A DNA stretch of 64,000 nucleotides from Seonamhaeicola aphaedonensis (GCF_003386195.1 NZ_QRDX01000003.1:186001-250000), one strand, 5' to 3'. Positions 17,237 to 26,578 are shown, numbered from the stretch's first letter. Numbers and translations: made by a program. The notes: generated by a model from the letters alone, not told the origin.

Positions 17237-18532
17237 ATGCAAATCAATCGCCGAAAGTTTTTAAAAAACGCTGCATTAACTGGTGCTGCAACAACCTTAT
17301 TACCTGTTGCTTCCTGTAAAGCTGATAACACAGAAAAGCAAATAAACAGATCAACTGATTATTCAGCCATTGACAAATCTTTAAGTAAACCTGTTTTAAA
17401 AAGAGACTTATTTTCAACCCCCGTAATAATTGAAGCCATTGAATTGCTTCGGGACAGAGATAATTTTATATGTAGAGTTCGTTCTAAAGATGGGGCTGTT
17501 GGTATTTCCATAGGTCATCCATTTTATTCAAAAATTGGATATCCTATGTTTAATAATATAAAAAGACACTTTATTAATAAAGATGCTAGAGATTTAGATA
17601 CTCTTATTTATGATGCCGCTGTAACCAATTACAGATTACATGGTATTGCTCTAAATGTACAAATGGCTACTCTAGAATTTGCAATTCTAGATATGTTGGG
17701 AAATCTAGCTAACAAATCTGTAGGGCAACTTATTGGAGATATTCATAACAGACAAGTATCCATTTATTTGGGTACCAGAATTAACGAACTCAGAAAAAAA
17801 GAACCTGAAGCATCTCTTGAATTGATGTATAAAGATTGGGAAGAAACCAAAGCCAAAGCCATAAAAATACGTGCTGGTTATGGCCATAATGTTGGTAATG
17901 ATAAAGACAATGCTCCCGGAAGAACAGAGAAATTGGTAAAACTGGCTCGAGAAAAGTTTGGAGAAGAGATGAATTTAATGATTGATGGCAACGGTACTTA
18001 TACCGTTAAAGGAGCTATTACATTGGGGAAACTATTAGAAGAATATAATTACTATTTTTATGAAGAACCTGTACCTTATGAATGGTACGAAGAACAAAAA
18101 CAAGTACAGGAAGCTCTAAGTATTCCAATGGCTGGTGGTGAGCAAGAATCTCGTCTACATACCTTCCGTTGGTTGATAGCTAATGATGTATTTCAAATTG
18201 TTCAACCAGATATATTCTATTTTGGTGGGATGATTAGAACCAAACAAGTTTCACGAATGGCCCATGTTATGGGACAAACCGTTGCTCCTCATATGTCTAA
18301 TGGCGGACTTGGTTATTTGTATATGTTACATATGGTTTCGGCTTGCCAAAATGCCGCAGAATTTCATGAATTTAAAATGTTTGCCACCAAAGATGCTAAC
18401 GGTACCATAATACCCATTGAAAGTAAAACAGCTCCTTTTGAAAGTATTGATGGTGTTATTAAGGTACCCACCGGATCTGGTTTAGGTGTTATTATAGACC
18501 CAGATTATATTAAAACACACCAAGCTATTTGA
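17237..18532 (+). CDS. Mandelate racemase / muconate lactonizing-type enzyme, Tat-exported
   Basis: 431 residues of the enolase superfamily. The N-terminus NRRKFLKNAALTGAATT is a Tat-like twin-arginine signal, with Cys 27 as a possible lipobox. The metal ligands are D250 (LMIDGNGTY), E276 (FYEEPVPYE) and E302 (GGEQES). The base residues are K210 (KIRAG) and the D325/H352 pair (QPDIFYFGG, VAPHMSNGG) typical of the mandelate racemase subgroup, which abstract a proton alpha to a carboxylate, usually of a sugar acid. The second Lys of the usual KxK is Arg (R212). The substrate is unknown and no sugar-catabolic neighbours are present. Confidence 0.88.
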   Translation: MQINRRKFLKNAALTGAATTLLPVASCKADNTEKQINRSTDYSAIDKSLSKPVLKRDLFSTPVIIEAIELLRDRDNFICRVRSKDGAVGISIGHPFYSKIGYPMFNNIKRHFINKDARDLDTLIYDAAVTNYRLHGIALNVQMATLEFAILDMLGNLANKSVGQLIGDIHNRQVSIYLGTRINELRKKEPEASLELMYKDWEETKAKAIKIRAGYGHNVGNDKDNAPGRTEKLVKLAREKFGEEMNLMIDGNGTYTVKGAITLGKLLEEYNYYFYEEPVPYEWYEEQKQVQEALSIPMAGGEQESRLHTFRWLIANDVFQIVQPDIFYFGGMIRTKQVSRMAHVMGQTVAPHMSNGGLGYLYMLHMVSACQNAAEFHEFKMFATKDANGTIIPIESKTAPFESIDGVIKVPTGSGLGVIIDPDYIKTHQAI

Positions 18533-18608
18533 TGGTGATTTAGTATTTAAAAATACTTCTATATTTTTCTTTTAGTAATAGGAAAACAGGCACTAAACAG
18601 GTGTTAAA

Positions 18609-18773
18609 CTAAGCTACTTTTTTTACAAGATCATAACAAGGGCATTTTTTACAACGCTTATTTTCGCCCTTTTTAAACTTTTTACAGCAACTACTTTTTA
18701 CTTTACTTGGAAGTTCAACACCAGCTTCCCTTAGCTTTTTAATTGCTTTTTTTTGTTTCTTTTTTTTACCCAT
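18609..18773 (-). CDS. Small Lys/Cys-rich protein
   Basis: A 54-residue frame: N-terminus MGKKKKQKKAIKKLREAG, then a Cys cluster CCKKFKKGENKRCKKCPCY with five Cys. This layout suggests a small zinc-ribbon-like, possibly nucleic-acid-binding protein. I recall similar short basic Cys proteins in Flavobacteriia but cannot name a family. It stands 74 bases upstream of the end of ferritin's frame in chromosome order, on the same strand and downstream of ferritin in transcription. Confidence 0.6.
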   Translation of the reverse strand: MGKKKKQKKAIKKLREAGVELPSKVKSSCCKKFKKGENKRCKKCPCYDLVKKVA

Positions 18774-18847
18774 AGAACTAGTATGACTAAATATATAGGC
18801 AAAATTAATTTATTTTTATTAAATCTAAATAAGATTAAGTGTTAAAA

Positions 18848-19375
18848 TTAAGCATCATTACTCAATCCATTAGCAGCAGCTGAACTTACGGTTAAATTTT
18901 CAATATCTCTATCAAACAAATACAAACCGCCTTTATCATCGCCAATAAGATTTATTTTATCTAAAATAGTACGTGCCATGGCTTCTTCTTCTATTTGTTC
19001 TGATACATACCACTGCAAAAAGTTGTGCGTTGCATAGTCTCTTTCCTGAAGTGTAATATGTACTAACTCATTAATACTGTTAGATACAAAAACTTCATGT
19101 TTAAAAAGTAATTCAAACATTTCTTTAAAAGACTCAAAAGTAACATCTGGTGCTTTTAAAGCCGAAATTTGAGCGTGACCACCGCGTTCATTTACAAATT
19201 TCACAAGCTTTAACATGTGGTCGCGTTCTTCATCAGATTGAGCATACATAAAATTAGCTATTCCCTCTAACCCCTTAACCTCAGCCCAACATGCCATAGC
19301 TAAATAAATTTGAGAAGATTCTGCTTCTATTCTAATTTGATTATTTAAGGCTTCTTCTATATTTTTTGACAACAT
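18848..19375 (-). CDS. ftnA: Ferritin
   Basis: 175 residues, a four-helix bundle of the non-haem bacterial ferritin type. Ferroxidase residues appear in order: E17 in IRIEAESSQIY, then DEERDH (E and H), E in FKHEVFVSNSINELV, and Q/E in WYVSEQIEEEAMA. It oxidises and stores iron in the cytoplasm. It lies downstream of a cupredoxin-like gene with a terminator between them, so it is probably its own unit. The iron uptake genes at the start of the window are its functional counterpart. Confidence 0.96.
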   Translation of the reverse strand: MLSKNIEEALNNQIRIEAESSQIYLAMACWAEVKGLEGIANFMYAQSDEERDHMLKLVKFVNERGGHAQISALKAPDVTFESFKEMFELLFKHEVFVSNSINELVHITLQERDYATHNFLQWYVSEQIEEEAMARTILDKINLIGDDKGGLYLFDRDIENLTVSSAAANGLSNDA

Positions 19376-19435
19376 AACTCTTTGTTTTTTGTAAAATTAA
19401 AAATTTATAATGGCTCATTTAAATTTTAGAATATA

Positions 19436-19468
19436 AAAAAGGTTACCCTAATAAAGAATAACCTTTTT
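19436..19468 (-). terminator. Terminator between ferritin and cupredoxin-like genes
   Basis: A ten-base stem AAAAAGGTTA (19436-19445) with TAACCTTTTT (19459-19468). On the minus strand it is followed by a T run, so it ends the upstream cupredoxin-like transcript. Confidence 0.75.
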
Positions 19469-19490
19469 AAGCTAACTAACTCTATTTCAA

Positions 19491-19880
19491 CTACTCTACT
19501 ATAAGTGTATATTGAGGTGTTTTGTTTAAAGGACAAAAATAGACATACTCTCCTTTTGTTAAAGTGGTAGTTTTTGATGATTCTACCTTACCTTCTTTAA
19601 CAACAGCCGTAACATATGCGGTTTGAATATGATTTTCAGGCTTGCTAGCATCTTTACCTTTTGGAACAAGCACAAAACCTACGTCTGTACCAGAATTGGC
19701 ATTACTTATTTCAAAAATATAAGACCCTTCGCTCACGGTTAATCCTTTTTGTGTAAACTCACCAGGAGTTTGCTCTAAAGCAATAGTTTTTACTGCTTTG
19801 TCTTTCATCATGTTGTCTTGCGCATTACTGTTTAAAGAAAAACTTAATGCTAAAATTAAAATTGCTACTATTTTTTTCAT
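19491..19880 (-). CDS. Secreted cupredoxin-like protein
   Basis: 129 residues with signal peptide (SFSLNSNAQ). A single beta-sandwich follows with cupredoxin-type stretches: GEFTQKGLTVSEGSYIFEISN, DVGFVLVPKG and a C-terminal GEYVYFCPLNKTPQYTLIVE. The C-P-L-N-x7 loop resembles a Cu-loop Cys, but the usual His and Met ligands are not clearly placed, so metal binding is uncertain. It sits between AhpD-like and ferritin genes in a likely oxidative stress or metal cluster. Confidence 0.7.
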   Translation of the reverse strand: MKKIVAILILALSFSLNSNAQDNMMKDKAVKTIALEQTPGEFTQKGLTVSEGSYIFEISNANSGTDVGFVLVPKGKDASKPENHIQTAYVTAVVKEGKVESSKTTTLTKGEYVYFCPLNKTPQYTLIVE

Positions 19881-19932
19881 TTTTAAATTATTATGAGCAT
19901 TTGCTCTGGTTATTGATTATTGGTTTCTATTA

Positions 19933-20481
19933 TTATATGGTTATAGCTTCCAAAGGTTGAACTTCTGGAAAATCTACTGGTATTTGTGTGGTACTGTGAA
20001 TGTAATTTGAAATGGTTTTTTCGCCTACTAAAGAAATAACATCAATTAAATTACCTTTTGTGTATCCTACACTAAAAAAGTTTTCTAAAACGATAGAATC
20101 TGTTCTTCCTCTATTTTCAGTAATGTTTTTAGCTAATCTTGCCAAAGCATCTAACTTATTATCAAAAGAAGCTTCTCCAGCTCGTAACTCTAGAATTTGT
20201 TCATCTGTAAATCCGTTCATTTTGCCAATAGTTGTGTGTGCCGATAAACAATAAATACAGCTGTTGACTTCACTAACGGCTAAGTTTACCACTTCTTTTT
20301 CTTTAGCCGATAAAGACGTTTTAGCATTAGCAAAGTTTAGGTAGTTTTGTAAAGCGGTATCGCTGTGCGCATAAGTGGCATATAAATTAGGAACAAAACC
20401 TAAAGCTTTGTTTAAATTATCGAAAATAGCTTGATTGTTTTCGCTTACTTCTTCTCTTGTTGGTACATTAAATGTGCTCAT
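19933..20481 (-). CDS. Carboxymuconolactone decarboxylase / AhpD-like peroxidase
   Basis: 182 residues from ATG at 20481 (MSTFNVPTREEV). The longer frame from 20520 would start inside the -7 region, so the shorter start is preferred. The AhpD fold motif EVNSCIYCLSAHTTIGK holds the redox CxxC and the following His. The mid-sequence VISLVGEKTISNYIH is also typical. Such proteins reduce peroxides or act as thiol-disulphide relays. An AraC regulator lies upstream. Confidence 0.9.
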   Translation of the reverse strand: MSTFNVPTREEVSENNQAIFDNLNKALGFVPNLYATYAHSDTALQNYLNFANAKTSLSAKEKEVVNLAVSEVNSCIYCLSAHTTIGKMNGFTDEQILELRAGEASFDNKLDALARLAKNITENRGRTDSIVLENFFSVGYTKGNLIDVISLVGEKTISNYIHSTTQIPVDFPEVQPLEAITI

Positions 20482-20517
20482 TATTTTAATTTTTTTTATT
20501 ATTGTTAATTGATGGTA

Positions 20518-20525
20518 CAAAGATG
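20518..20525 (-). promoter_or_regulatory. Probable -7 box of the AhpD-like gene
   Basis: CATCTTTG on the minus strand, one base off TAnnTTTG, inside CATCTTTGTAC. The same 11 bases recur upstream of the next small frame (20787-20794 region), which suggests related promoters. Confidence 0.4.
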
Positions 20526-20606
20526 CGGTCTTAATTAACCCTAAACCATGTAACCATTTCCTTTTTAATTGTCAATTTTTCCCTTATTGTTTTATAACGA
20601 TTTTGT

Positions 20607-20759
20607 TTAATTGACATGTGGCATTTCAGCATCACAATAGAAATCGTGAATATGCTTTTGCTCACAATGTGTTTTAGGCGAAATAGTACTAATTAAATTT
20701 TTATTTTTACCTCTAAAGATTTCAATGAGATTAAAAATTGATGTGTGTTTTAAATTCAT
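20607..20759 (-). CDS. Small hypothetical protein
   Basis: A 50-residue frame from ATG 20759: MNLKHTSIFNLIEIFRGKNK, then a C/H-rich end with HCEQKHIHDFYCDAEMPHVN. It has no signal peptide or membrane segment. A near-consensus -7 box CATCTTTG lies 28 bases upstream, and the frame lies between the AraC regulator and the AhpD-like gene. The His/Cys content would allow metal binding. Not recognised; it could be spurious. Confidence 0.45.
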   Translation of the reverse strand: MNLKHTSIFNLIEIFRGKNKNLISTISPKTHCEQKHIHDFYCDAEMPHVN

Positions 20760-20904
20760 AATTATATTGCTTTTAATTTTACAGTACAAAGATGAATGAA
20801 AAGCAAAAGCTATGAAATAGAGAGACTACCCTGTAACATGTCAATATTTCCCAAAATATAAAATAACCCTTGATGAATTATCAATGAAATACGAAATGTA
20901 AAAC

Positions 20905-21747
20905 CTATGAAGCTTTTCTTAGTTGTTTCTTAAAGTCTGAAGGAGAGAGTTCGGTATGCTTTTTAAATAATCGACTTAAATGGGAGGCATCTTCAAAACC
21001 AATATCGTAGGCTATTTCTTTGGTAGTTTTGTCTGTATAAATCAATAAACGTTTTGCTTCTAGAATGATGCGCTCGTGAATAATTTGTAATGGACTGGTG
21101 TTTAATTTTGCAAAGGTATTAGATAAAGTTTTAGGCGATTTAAAGAGTTTTTCAGCATAAAACGACACGCTATGTTCATTTTTAAAATGTGCTTCTACCA
21201 AAAGATTAAAATCACGTAACAAGTCTATCTTGGTGTTTTTTGATGTTTCTGCAAATCCTTCTTTGGCTTTTAACAAACGAGTGCTTATAATGATAAAACG
21301 CGCCATAAGCATACGTAGCATTTCTGCTTGAATGGTATCTTTTGTTTCTAGCTCATCTAAAAACACTTCATGTAAAATATCTAACTTTCTTTGCTCCTTT
21401 TGGTCTAATTCAATAATGGGAATATGCACATTTCCAAAGAATAGCAAGCCTGCGCAACTTACCTCATGATCATGATCCTTTATACAGTAAAATTCTCTGT
21501 TGAATTGGTAAACCACTAAATCTTCACCAGAGATAAACTGAAAATACTGCACTACTGTTAATGCCAAAATACTGTTAGGTTCTATAATATACGGTATGCT
21601 ATCTACAATAATTTCGGCTTTTGAATTTGTTGTACGAATGAAAGTATATAACTCTGGCTGTTTTGAAGTTAAAAAGGAATCTAGTAGTTCCTCATTCCCA
21701 ATTTTAAGAACAGCATTGGTTGAAAATTCTGTGAATGTTTTTTGCAT
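20905..21747 (-). CDS. AraC-family transcriptional regulator
   Basis: 280 residues: an N-terminal cupin-like sensor (about 1-150, including SCAGLLFFGNVHIP) and a C-terminal AraC double helix-turn-helix (about 185-280). The second helix-turn-helix has the usual TTKEIAYDIGFEDASHLSRLFKKHTELSPSDF, read in two parts. The likely targets are the adjacent small frame and the AhpD-like gene on the same strand; this is inference from order only. Confidence 0.92.
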   Translation of the reverse strand: MQKTFTEFSTNAVLKIGNEELLDSFLTSKQPELYTFIRTTNSKAEIIVDSIPYIIEPNSILALTVVQYFQFISGEDLVVYQFNREFYCIKDHDHEVSCAGLLFFGNVHIPIIELDQKEQRKLDILHEVFLDELETKDTIQAEMLRMLMARFIIISTRLLKAKEGFAETSKNTKIDLLRDFNLLVEAHFKNEHSVSFYAEKLFKSPKTLSNTFAKLNTSPLQIIHERIILEAKRLLIYTDKTTKEIAYDIGFEDASHLSRLFKKHTELSPSDFKKQLRKAS

Positions 21748-21879
21748 GATTTATAAGTCGGAAAACTTGCTACACATTACACAAGGAGTTAGAAATCAAT
21801 CTATAAATTCTATTAAATAATAATTCCTATCAACAGTATATAAATATTCAAAAAAAATAAATGAATTAAACGCCTAAAA

Positions 21880-22106
21880 TTACATTGTATTACTTTTCTT
21901 AGAATAATCGAAGGTGAATTTCGATTTTAACCCAAATTCCTCATCATAAAAATAGGCGTAAACCGTCTTTTTCCTCTGATAAGAATTGCAAAATCATTAT
22001 TTAATCTATTTGAAAGTGAATAAGTGCGTTTATTTATCTGTCTAGATTTTTGCGGAACTTTAAAGTTCAATACATCTTTCTTGTCCAACTGAACTAATAA
22101 AACAGG
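21880..22106 (-). pseudogene. Possible gene remnant with a frameshift
   Basis: In this 405-base spacer (21748-22152) the minus strand holds two open segments that join with a one-base shift at an A run near 21965: PVLLVQLDKKDVLNFKVP through DFAILIRG in one frame, then KKTVYAYFYDEEFGLKSKF and TFDYSKKSNTM plus stop in the next. The second segment has protein-like composition. There is no start codon for the joined frame. The family is not recognised. The rest of the spacer shows nothing else. Confidence 0.3.
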
Positions 22107-22152
22107 TCAAAAAAAAGAATATATAAATACTAAAGGATTTCATAAATAAAAA

Positions 22153-24219
22153 CTAACTTATCTTCAATCCATTATTGACAGAGGCATCATCTGGATTTAC
22201 AAAAACCAATTTTCCTTCCGCAGTTTCGGTCATTAAAATCATCCCTTGGCTTTCTACACCACGTAATGCCCTTGGAGCTAAATTCACTAATACCGTTACA
22301 CGCTTTCCAACAACTTCTTCAGCAGTATAGCTTTCGGCTATCCCAGAAACAATAGTTCTGGTATCAATGCCCGTATCAACCTTAAGCTTCAAGAGCTTTT
22401 TGGTTTTTGGCATTTTTTCAGCTTCCAGAATAGTGCCTACGCGTATATCTAACTTAGTGAAATCCTCATAAGAAATGGTGTCTTTTTGAGGCTCAACACT
22501 TTTGTTTGCAGCTTCATTGGCTTTTCTACTAGCTTCTAATTTATCTAATTGCTTCTGAATCGTTTCATCTTCAATTTTAGAAAACAGTAGTTCGGCTTTT
22601 CCTATTTGGTGACCTGCTGGAAGTAGTACTTCTTTTGTTGGGATGTCGTTCCATTGAGATTCTGAAACAAGTTCAGAATGACAAAGTATTTTTTTAAGTT
22701 TTTCTGAAGTAAACGGTAAAAAAGGTTCACTTAAAGTAGCTAAGGCAGAAGCTATTTGAAGCGCCACATACATTATAGTTTTGGTGCGTGCCTCATCTTC
22801 TTTAATTACTTTCCAAGGCTCTTCATCTGCTAGATATTTGTTACCTAAACGCGCTAAATTCATTAGCTCTTGTCCCGCCTCTCTAAAGCGGTAGCGTTCT
22901 ATAGAGCTTGCAATAACATCAGGATATGCTTTTACTGTAGCTAAAGTTTCCTCATCTACTTTTGTAAACCTACTTGGTATTGGCACAACACCTTGATAAT
23001 ATTTATTGGTTAAAACCACCACGCGATTAATAAAATTCCCGAAAATAGCTACCAACTCATTGTTATTTCTAGCTTGAAAATCTTTCCAGGTGAAATCGTT
23101 ATCCTTAGTTTCGGGAGCATTGGCGTTTAATGCATATCGCAATACATCTTGTTGCCCAGGAAAATCCTTTAAATACTCTGGTAACCAAACCGCCCAATTT
23201 TTAGATGTAGAGAGTTTATTGCCTTCTAAATTTAGAAACTCGTTTGCTGGCACATTATCTGGCAAAATATAACTGCCTTCAGCCTTTAACATAGATGGAA
23301 AAATAATACAATGGAACACGATATTATCCTTCCCTATAAAATGAACTAGTTTGGTGTCTTCATCTTTCCAATAAGGTTCCCAATCTTTTCCTTCGCGTTC
23401 TGCCCATTCAATAGTTGAGGAAATATATCCAATAGGGGCATCAAACCAAACATACAGCACTTTGCCTTCTCCACCTTCCACAGGCACAGGTATTCCCCAA
23501 TCTAGATCACGAGTTACAGCACGAGGTCTTAAACCATCATCTATCCACGATTTAACCTGACCATACACATTGGGTTTCCAATCTTTTTTATGACCTTCTA
23601 AAATCCATGCTTTTAGAAAATCTTCATGTTTATCTAAGGGTAAAAACCAGTGCTTAGTTTGTTTTAATGTAGGTATATTACCAGTAATGGCAGACTTTGG
23701 ATTTATTAAATCGGTTGCATTATGGCTAGTCCCACAGTTTTCACATTGGTCTCCATAACTTTCTTCATTCCCACACTTTGGGCACGTGCCTATCACAAAC
23801 CTATCTGCTAAAAACTGTTTAGCTTCTTCATCATATAATTGCTCTGTGGTTTCTTCTATAAATTCACCCTTATCATACAACGTCTTGAAAAATTCAGAAG
23901 CTGTTTTATGATGAATGGGTGCCGAAGTACGCGAATAGTTATCATAAGTAATTCCAAATTCCTCAAATGATTTTTTAATGATGGCATGATACTTATCCAC
24001 AATGTCTTGAGGAGACACACCTTCATTTTTCGCTTTAATGGTAATAGGTACTCCATGTTCATCACTCCCTCCAATAAAGGCAACGTCATTACCTGTTAAA
24101 CGTAAATAGCGTACATAAATATCTGCAGGCACGTAAACACCTGCCAAATGCCCAATATGGATTGGTCCGTTAGTGTAGGGCAAAGCAGTGGTAACTGTAT
24201 ATCGTTTTGGTTTGTTCAT
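22153..24219 (-). CDS. metG: Methionyl-tRNA synthetase
   Basis: 688 residues. It charges tRNA-Met. Class I catalytic core with HIGH (H21-H24 in NGPIHIGHL), a zinc knuckle with CPKCGNE and CENCGTS, and the KMSKS equivalent KLSTSKNW. An anticodon-binding helical domain follows, then a C-terminal Trbp111-like tRNA-binding domain (about 580-688, [18 protein letters not shown]). Near residue 512 the peptide CHSELVSES interrupts the linker between the helical domain and the tail, encoded by an extragenic repeat. Consensus promoter upstream. Confidence 0.97.
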   Translation of the reverse strand: MNKPKRYTVTTALPYTNGPIHIGHLAGVYVPADIYVRYLRLTGNDVAFIGGSDEHGVPITIKAKNEGVSPQDIVDKYHAIIKKSFEEFGITYDNYSRTSAPIHHKTASEFFKTLYDKGEFIEETTEQLYDEEAKQFLADRFVIGTCPKCGNEESYGDQCENCGTSHNATDLINPKSAITGNIPTLKQTKHWFLPLDKHEDFLKAWILEGHKKDWKPNVYGQVKSWIDDGLRPRAVTRDLDWGIPVPVEGGEGKVLYVWFDAPIGYISSTIEWAEREGKDWEPYWKDEDTKLVHFIGKDNIVFHCIIFPSMLKAEGSYILPDNVPANEFLNLEGNKLSTSKNWAVWLPEYLKDFPGQQDVLRYALNANAPETKDNDFTWKDFQARNNNELVAIFGNFINRVVVLTNKYYQGVVPIPSRFTKVDEETLATVKAYPDVIASSIERYRFREAGQELMNLARLGNKYLADEEPWKVIKEDEARTKTIMYVALQIASALATLSEPFLPFTSEKLKKILCHSELVSESQWNDIPTKEVLLPAGHQIGKAELLFSKIEDETIQKQLDKLEASRKANEAANKSVEPQKDTISYEDFTKLDIRVGTILEAEKMPKTKKLLKLKVDTGIDTRTIVSGIAESYTAEEVVGKRVTVLVNLAPRALRGVESQGMILMTETAEGKLVFVNPDDASVNNGLKIS
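22656..22685 (-). repeat. Extragenic repeat copy inside metG
   Basis: Minus strand reads GTCATTCTGAACTTGTTTCA followed by GAATCTC; arms ATTCTGAA (22659-22666) and TTCAGAAT (22672-22679) are perfectly inverted. It is the common flavobacterial CHSELVSES-encoding repeat, here in frame within a coding sequence. Confidence 0.8.
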
Positions 24220-24246
24220 AATTTAGAAGATGTCTTCACTAAGGCG

Positions 24247-24254
24247 CAAAAGTA
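24247..24254 (-). promoter_or_regulatory. -7 box of metG
   Basis: TACTTTTG on the minus strand, exact TAnnTTTG match, 28 bases before the metG start. The mfd promoter has the same eight bases. Confidence 0.6.
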
Positions 24255-24297
24255 CATAATTTAAGGGCTTTTTAGAAAAAAAATGTACATTTACAAT

Positions 24298-25320
24298 ATG
24301 TCAAGAAACCTACTCATTTTATGTGTGTTTTGTGCTTCAATTTTACATGGAAAAAACATAGTTATAGCGCAAAACCCAGCTTCTATTAAACTTGAAAAAA
24401 ACATGAAACAACCTCCATTTTTAAAACCTGGTGATACGGTAGCCATTGTAGCTCCTGCTGGTATTTTGAAGAATAAAACACATGAAATTAATCAGGCCCA
24501 AAAACTGCTAAAAGGTTGGGGACTAAATGTGGTTGTAGGAAAACATATATTTAATCAAAATAATCACTTTTCAGGAACAGATGAAGAACGATATGAGGAT
24601 TTTCAAGATGCTTTAAATGATCCAAACATAAAAGCTATTTGGTGTGCACGTGGTGGGTACGGAAGTGTGAGGATTATAGATAAACTCGATTGGTCTGGTT
24701 TTATACAAAACCCAAAATGGATTATAGGCTATTCTGATATTACTACCTTTCACAATCACATACATAATTTAGGGTATGAAAGCATTCATGCTATGATGTG
24801 TACCAGTTTACAAGATGCTCCTAGTTCTATAAAAAAAACCATAGACTCGTTTAAGGCTGCCCTTTTTGGAACCCCATTACATTATACTTTTGAAGGCTCT
24901 ACTTATAATAAAGAAGGTAGTGTATTAGCTCCTATAGTTGGAGGTAATTTGACCATTTTGCAAACTATGCTAGGTTCAAAAACCAGCATTGATACTTCTG
25001 GAAAAATCTTGTTTATTGAAGAAATTGGTGAGTATAAATACCATATTGACCGTATGTTGCAAAGTTTAAAACGTGCCGGTTATTTTGAAAACTGCAAAGG
25101 CGTCATTGTGGGCAATATGAGTAAACTAAAATCTAACACAACTAAATGGGGAAGTTCTACTGAACAACTTGTATTAGATGCGCTTTCAGACTATAATTTT
25201 CCAATAGCATTTAATATGCCTGCAGGCCATGAAAAAGACAATAGAGCATTAATATTTGGTAAAACTGTTGAGTTAATCGTTAAAAAGGAACAATCAACTA
25301 TTATTTTCAAGGTTTTGTAG
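24298..25320 (+). CDS. Exported LD-carboxypeptidase (peptidase S66)
   Basis: 340 residues from ATG 24298, which starts a signal peptide (SRNLLILCVFCASILHG). An ATG five codons earlier is possible. S66 enzymes cleave the L-Lys/Dap to D-Ala bond of cell-wall tetrapeptides in peptidoglycan recycling. Seen: GDTVAIVAPAG at the start of the fold, CARGGYGSVR, the nucleophile elbow GYSDIT, the acid IEEIGEYKYHIDR and the closing His in MPAGHEKDN. The divergent neighbour metG shares the intergenic region. Confidence 0.92.
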   Translation: MSRNLLILCVFCASILHGKNIVIAQNPASIKLEKNMKQPPFLKPGDTVAIVAPAGILKNKTHEINQAQKLLKGWGLNVVVGKHIFNQNNHFSGTDEERYEDFQDALNDPNIKAIWCARGGYGSVRIIDKLDWSGFIQNPKWIIGYSDITTFHNHIHNLGYESIHAMMCTSLQDAPSSIKKTIDSFKAALFGTPLHYTFEGSTYNKEGSVLAPIVGGNLTILQTMLGSKTSIDTSGKILFIEEIGEYKYHIDRMLQSLKRAGYFENCKGVIVGNMSKLKSNTTKWGSSTEQLVLDALSDYNFPIAFNMPAGHEKDNRALIFGKTVELIVKKEQSTIIFKVL

Positions 25321-25359
25321 TATATATCATAGATTTGTTAATAATTTAAAACCCGTTCT

Positions 25360-25614
25360 ATGATGAAAAAATTACATGTATTTTTAGCGGTTGTTATGCT
25401 ATCTTTTTCTATTGGTTCAAATGCCGATACTATTAAGAATTCTGATTTAAACTTAAATAATCCTGATGTACGTAAGTGCTTGCTAGACGCTACTAAAGTT
25501 TCTGGATGGGAATTAGCATCTGTTTATTTAAATGCTGACAACAAAATAGTGATGATTTTTGACAAAGGTGATGACACTAGAATCTACACAAGTAAAGAAG
25601 TGTTTGTAAATTAA
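25360..25614 (+). CDS. Small secreted hypothetical protein
   Basis: 84 residues: signal peptide MMKKLHVFLAVVMLSFSIGS, cut near SNA-DTI, then about 60 residues of mixed sequence (LDATKVSGWELASVYLN, KIVMIFDKGDDTRIYTSKE). Starts with two Met codons; either may be used. No family recognised. It follows the S66 peptidase by 39 bases and ends before a terminator. Confidence 0.7.
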   Translation: MMKKLHVFLAVVMLSFSIGSNADTIKNSDLNLNNPDVRKCLLDATKVSGWELASVYLNADNKIVMIFDKGDDTRIYTSKEVFVN

Positions 25615-25641
25615 AAAATTATCATTTAAAAAAATTGAGGG

Positions 25642-25674
25642 CCAACTATTCTCTTTTGAATAGTTGGTTTTTTT
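25642..25674 (+). terminator. Rho-independent terminator
   Basis: CCAACTATTC (25642-25651) pairs perfectly with GAATAGTTGG (25658-25667) and is followed by seven T. It ends the S66/small protein transcript. Confidence 0.88.
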
Positions 25675-25726
25675 ATTTCAACATAAATTCTATCAAAAAA
25701 GGAACTCCGTGGTATTGTAATAATAT

Positions 25727-26494
25727 CTAGTTAAATTTCAACTCCTTCTGCAAATGCTCATAAGCTTCCTGGACCTGTCGAAACTTTTCTTCGGCACCTT
25801 TTTGATGTTCTTCTCCTAAGTGGATAACCCTGTCTGGGTGGTATTTTTTAGCCATTTTCCTGTAAGCTCGCTTAATTTCATCAACCGAGGCACCTTTTTC
25901 TATTTCTAAAACTTTATAGGAGTTATCGCTACTGTTGTAAAACATAGCCTTGATACTCTCATAATCCCTTACATTTATTCCTAAATAACCCGCCATAATG
26001 TGTATTTCGTGTTCTTCATCTTGAGTAACAATACCATCGGCTTTAGCAATTCCAAATAAAAAATGAATAAGCTGTAAACGAGAGGCATGATCCATCATTT
26101 GTTTTATTTGCAGACAAACTTGTCGTTTAGACACTTTTTGCTTGCTTATGCCTTTAAACAACAGAAATGCATGATTTGCACGCTCCTTACCGTACATTGT
26201 AGCAAATTGTTGGCGCACATAATCTAACTCGCGTTGGTCTTGTTTTCCATCGGCTTTAATAACTATAGAAGCCAATACTAATAAGCTTACCTCAAAATCA
26301 CCAGACTGTGTGCGAGGGCGTTGTGTTGTGTTATAGGAGGTCCTTTTTGTACGTTTACCTTCACCTAAAAACTTATCACCATTACCGTTAGACATAGCGT
26401 CAATGATACTACCTAAAGCAACACCAATGATTGCTCCAATAGGCCCTCCAAAAGACCAACCTAATGCACCCCCTATCCATTTTGAAAAACTCAT
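25727..26494 (-). CDS. TerB-DnaJ (DjlA-like) co-chaperone
   Basis: 255 residues. The N-terminus is a Gly-rich membrane-associated segment ([21 protein letters not shown]), then a TerB-like helical domain (about 65-185, [15 protein letters not shown] and [14 protein letters not shown]). A C-terminal J domain (about 190-255) carries [20 protein letters not shown] and the HPD motif in KYHPDRV, which stimulates DnaK. The order of membrane anchor, TerB and J domain matches DjlA-type proteins. Confidence 0.92.
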   Translation of the reverse strand: MSFSKWIGGALGWSFGGPIGAIIGVALGSIIDAMSNGNGDKFLGEGKRTKRTSYNTTQRPRTQSGDFEVSLLVLASIVIKADGKQDQRELDYVRQQFATMYGKERANHAFLLFKGISKQKVSKRQVCLQIKQMMDHASRLQLIHFLFGIAKADGIVTQDEEHEIHIMAGYLGINVRDYESIKAMFYNSSDNSYKVLEIEKGASVDEIKRAYRKMAKKYHPDRVIHLGEEHQKGAEEKFRQVQEAYEHLQKELKFN

Positions 26495-26570
26495 GTAAGT
26501 AATAGATTTTAATTATGACCAAATATAAGATTAGTTAGTTGATTACATTACCGTTTTGTTACACAATTAA

Positions 26571-26578
26571 TATCTTTG
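26571..26578 (+). promoter_or_regulatory. -7 box of the bacilliredoxin gene
   Basis: TATCTTTG, exact TAnnTTTG, 37 bases before the start codon at 26616. Confidence 0.6.

Noticed and set aside
20012-20254. 80-codon plus-strand frame inside the AhpD-like gene
   Set aside because: It is antisense to a conserved protein and has no start context.
24283-24297. Upstream ATG of the S66 peptidase
   Set aside because: It lies within a TACATTTA promoter-like box and adds only five residues; the next ATG starts a clear signal peptide.
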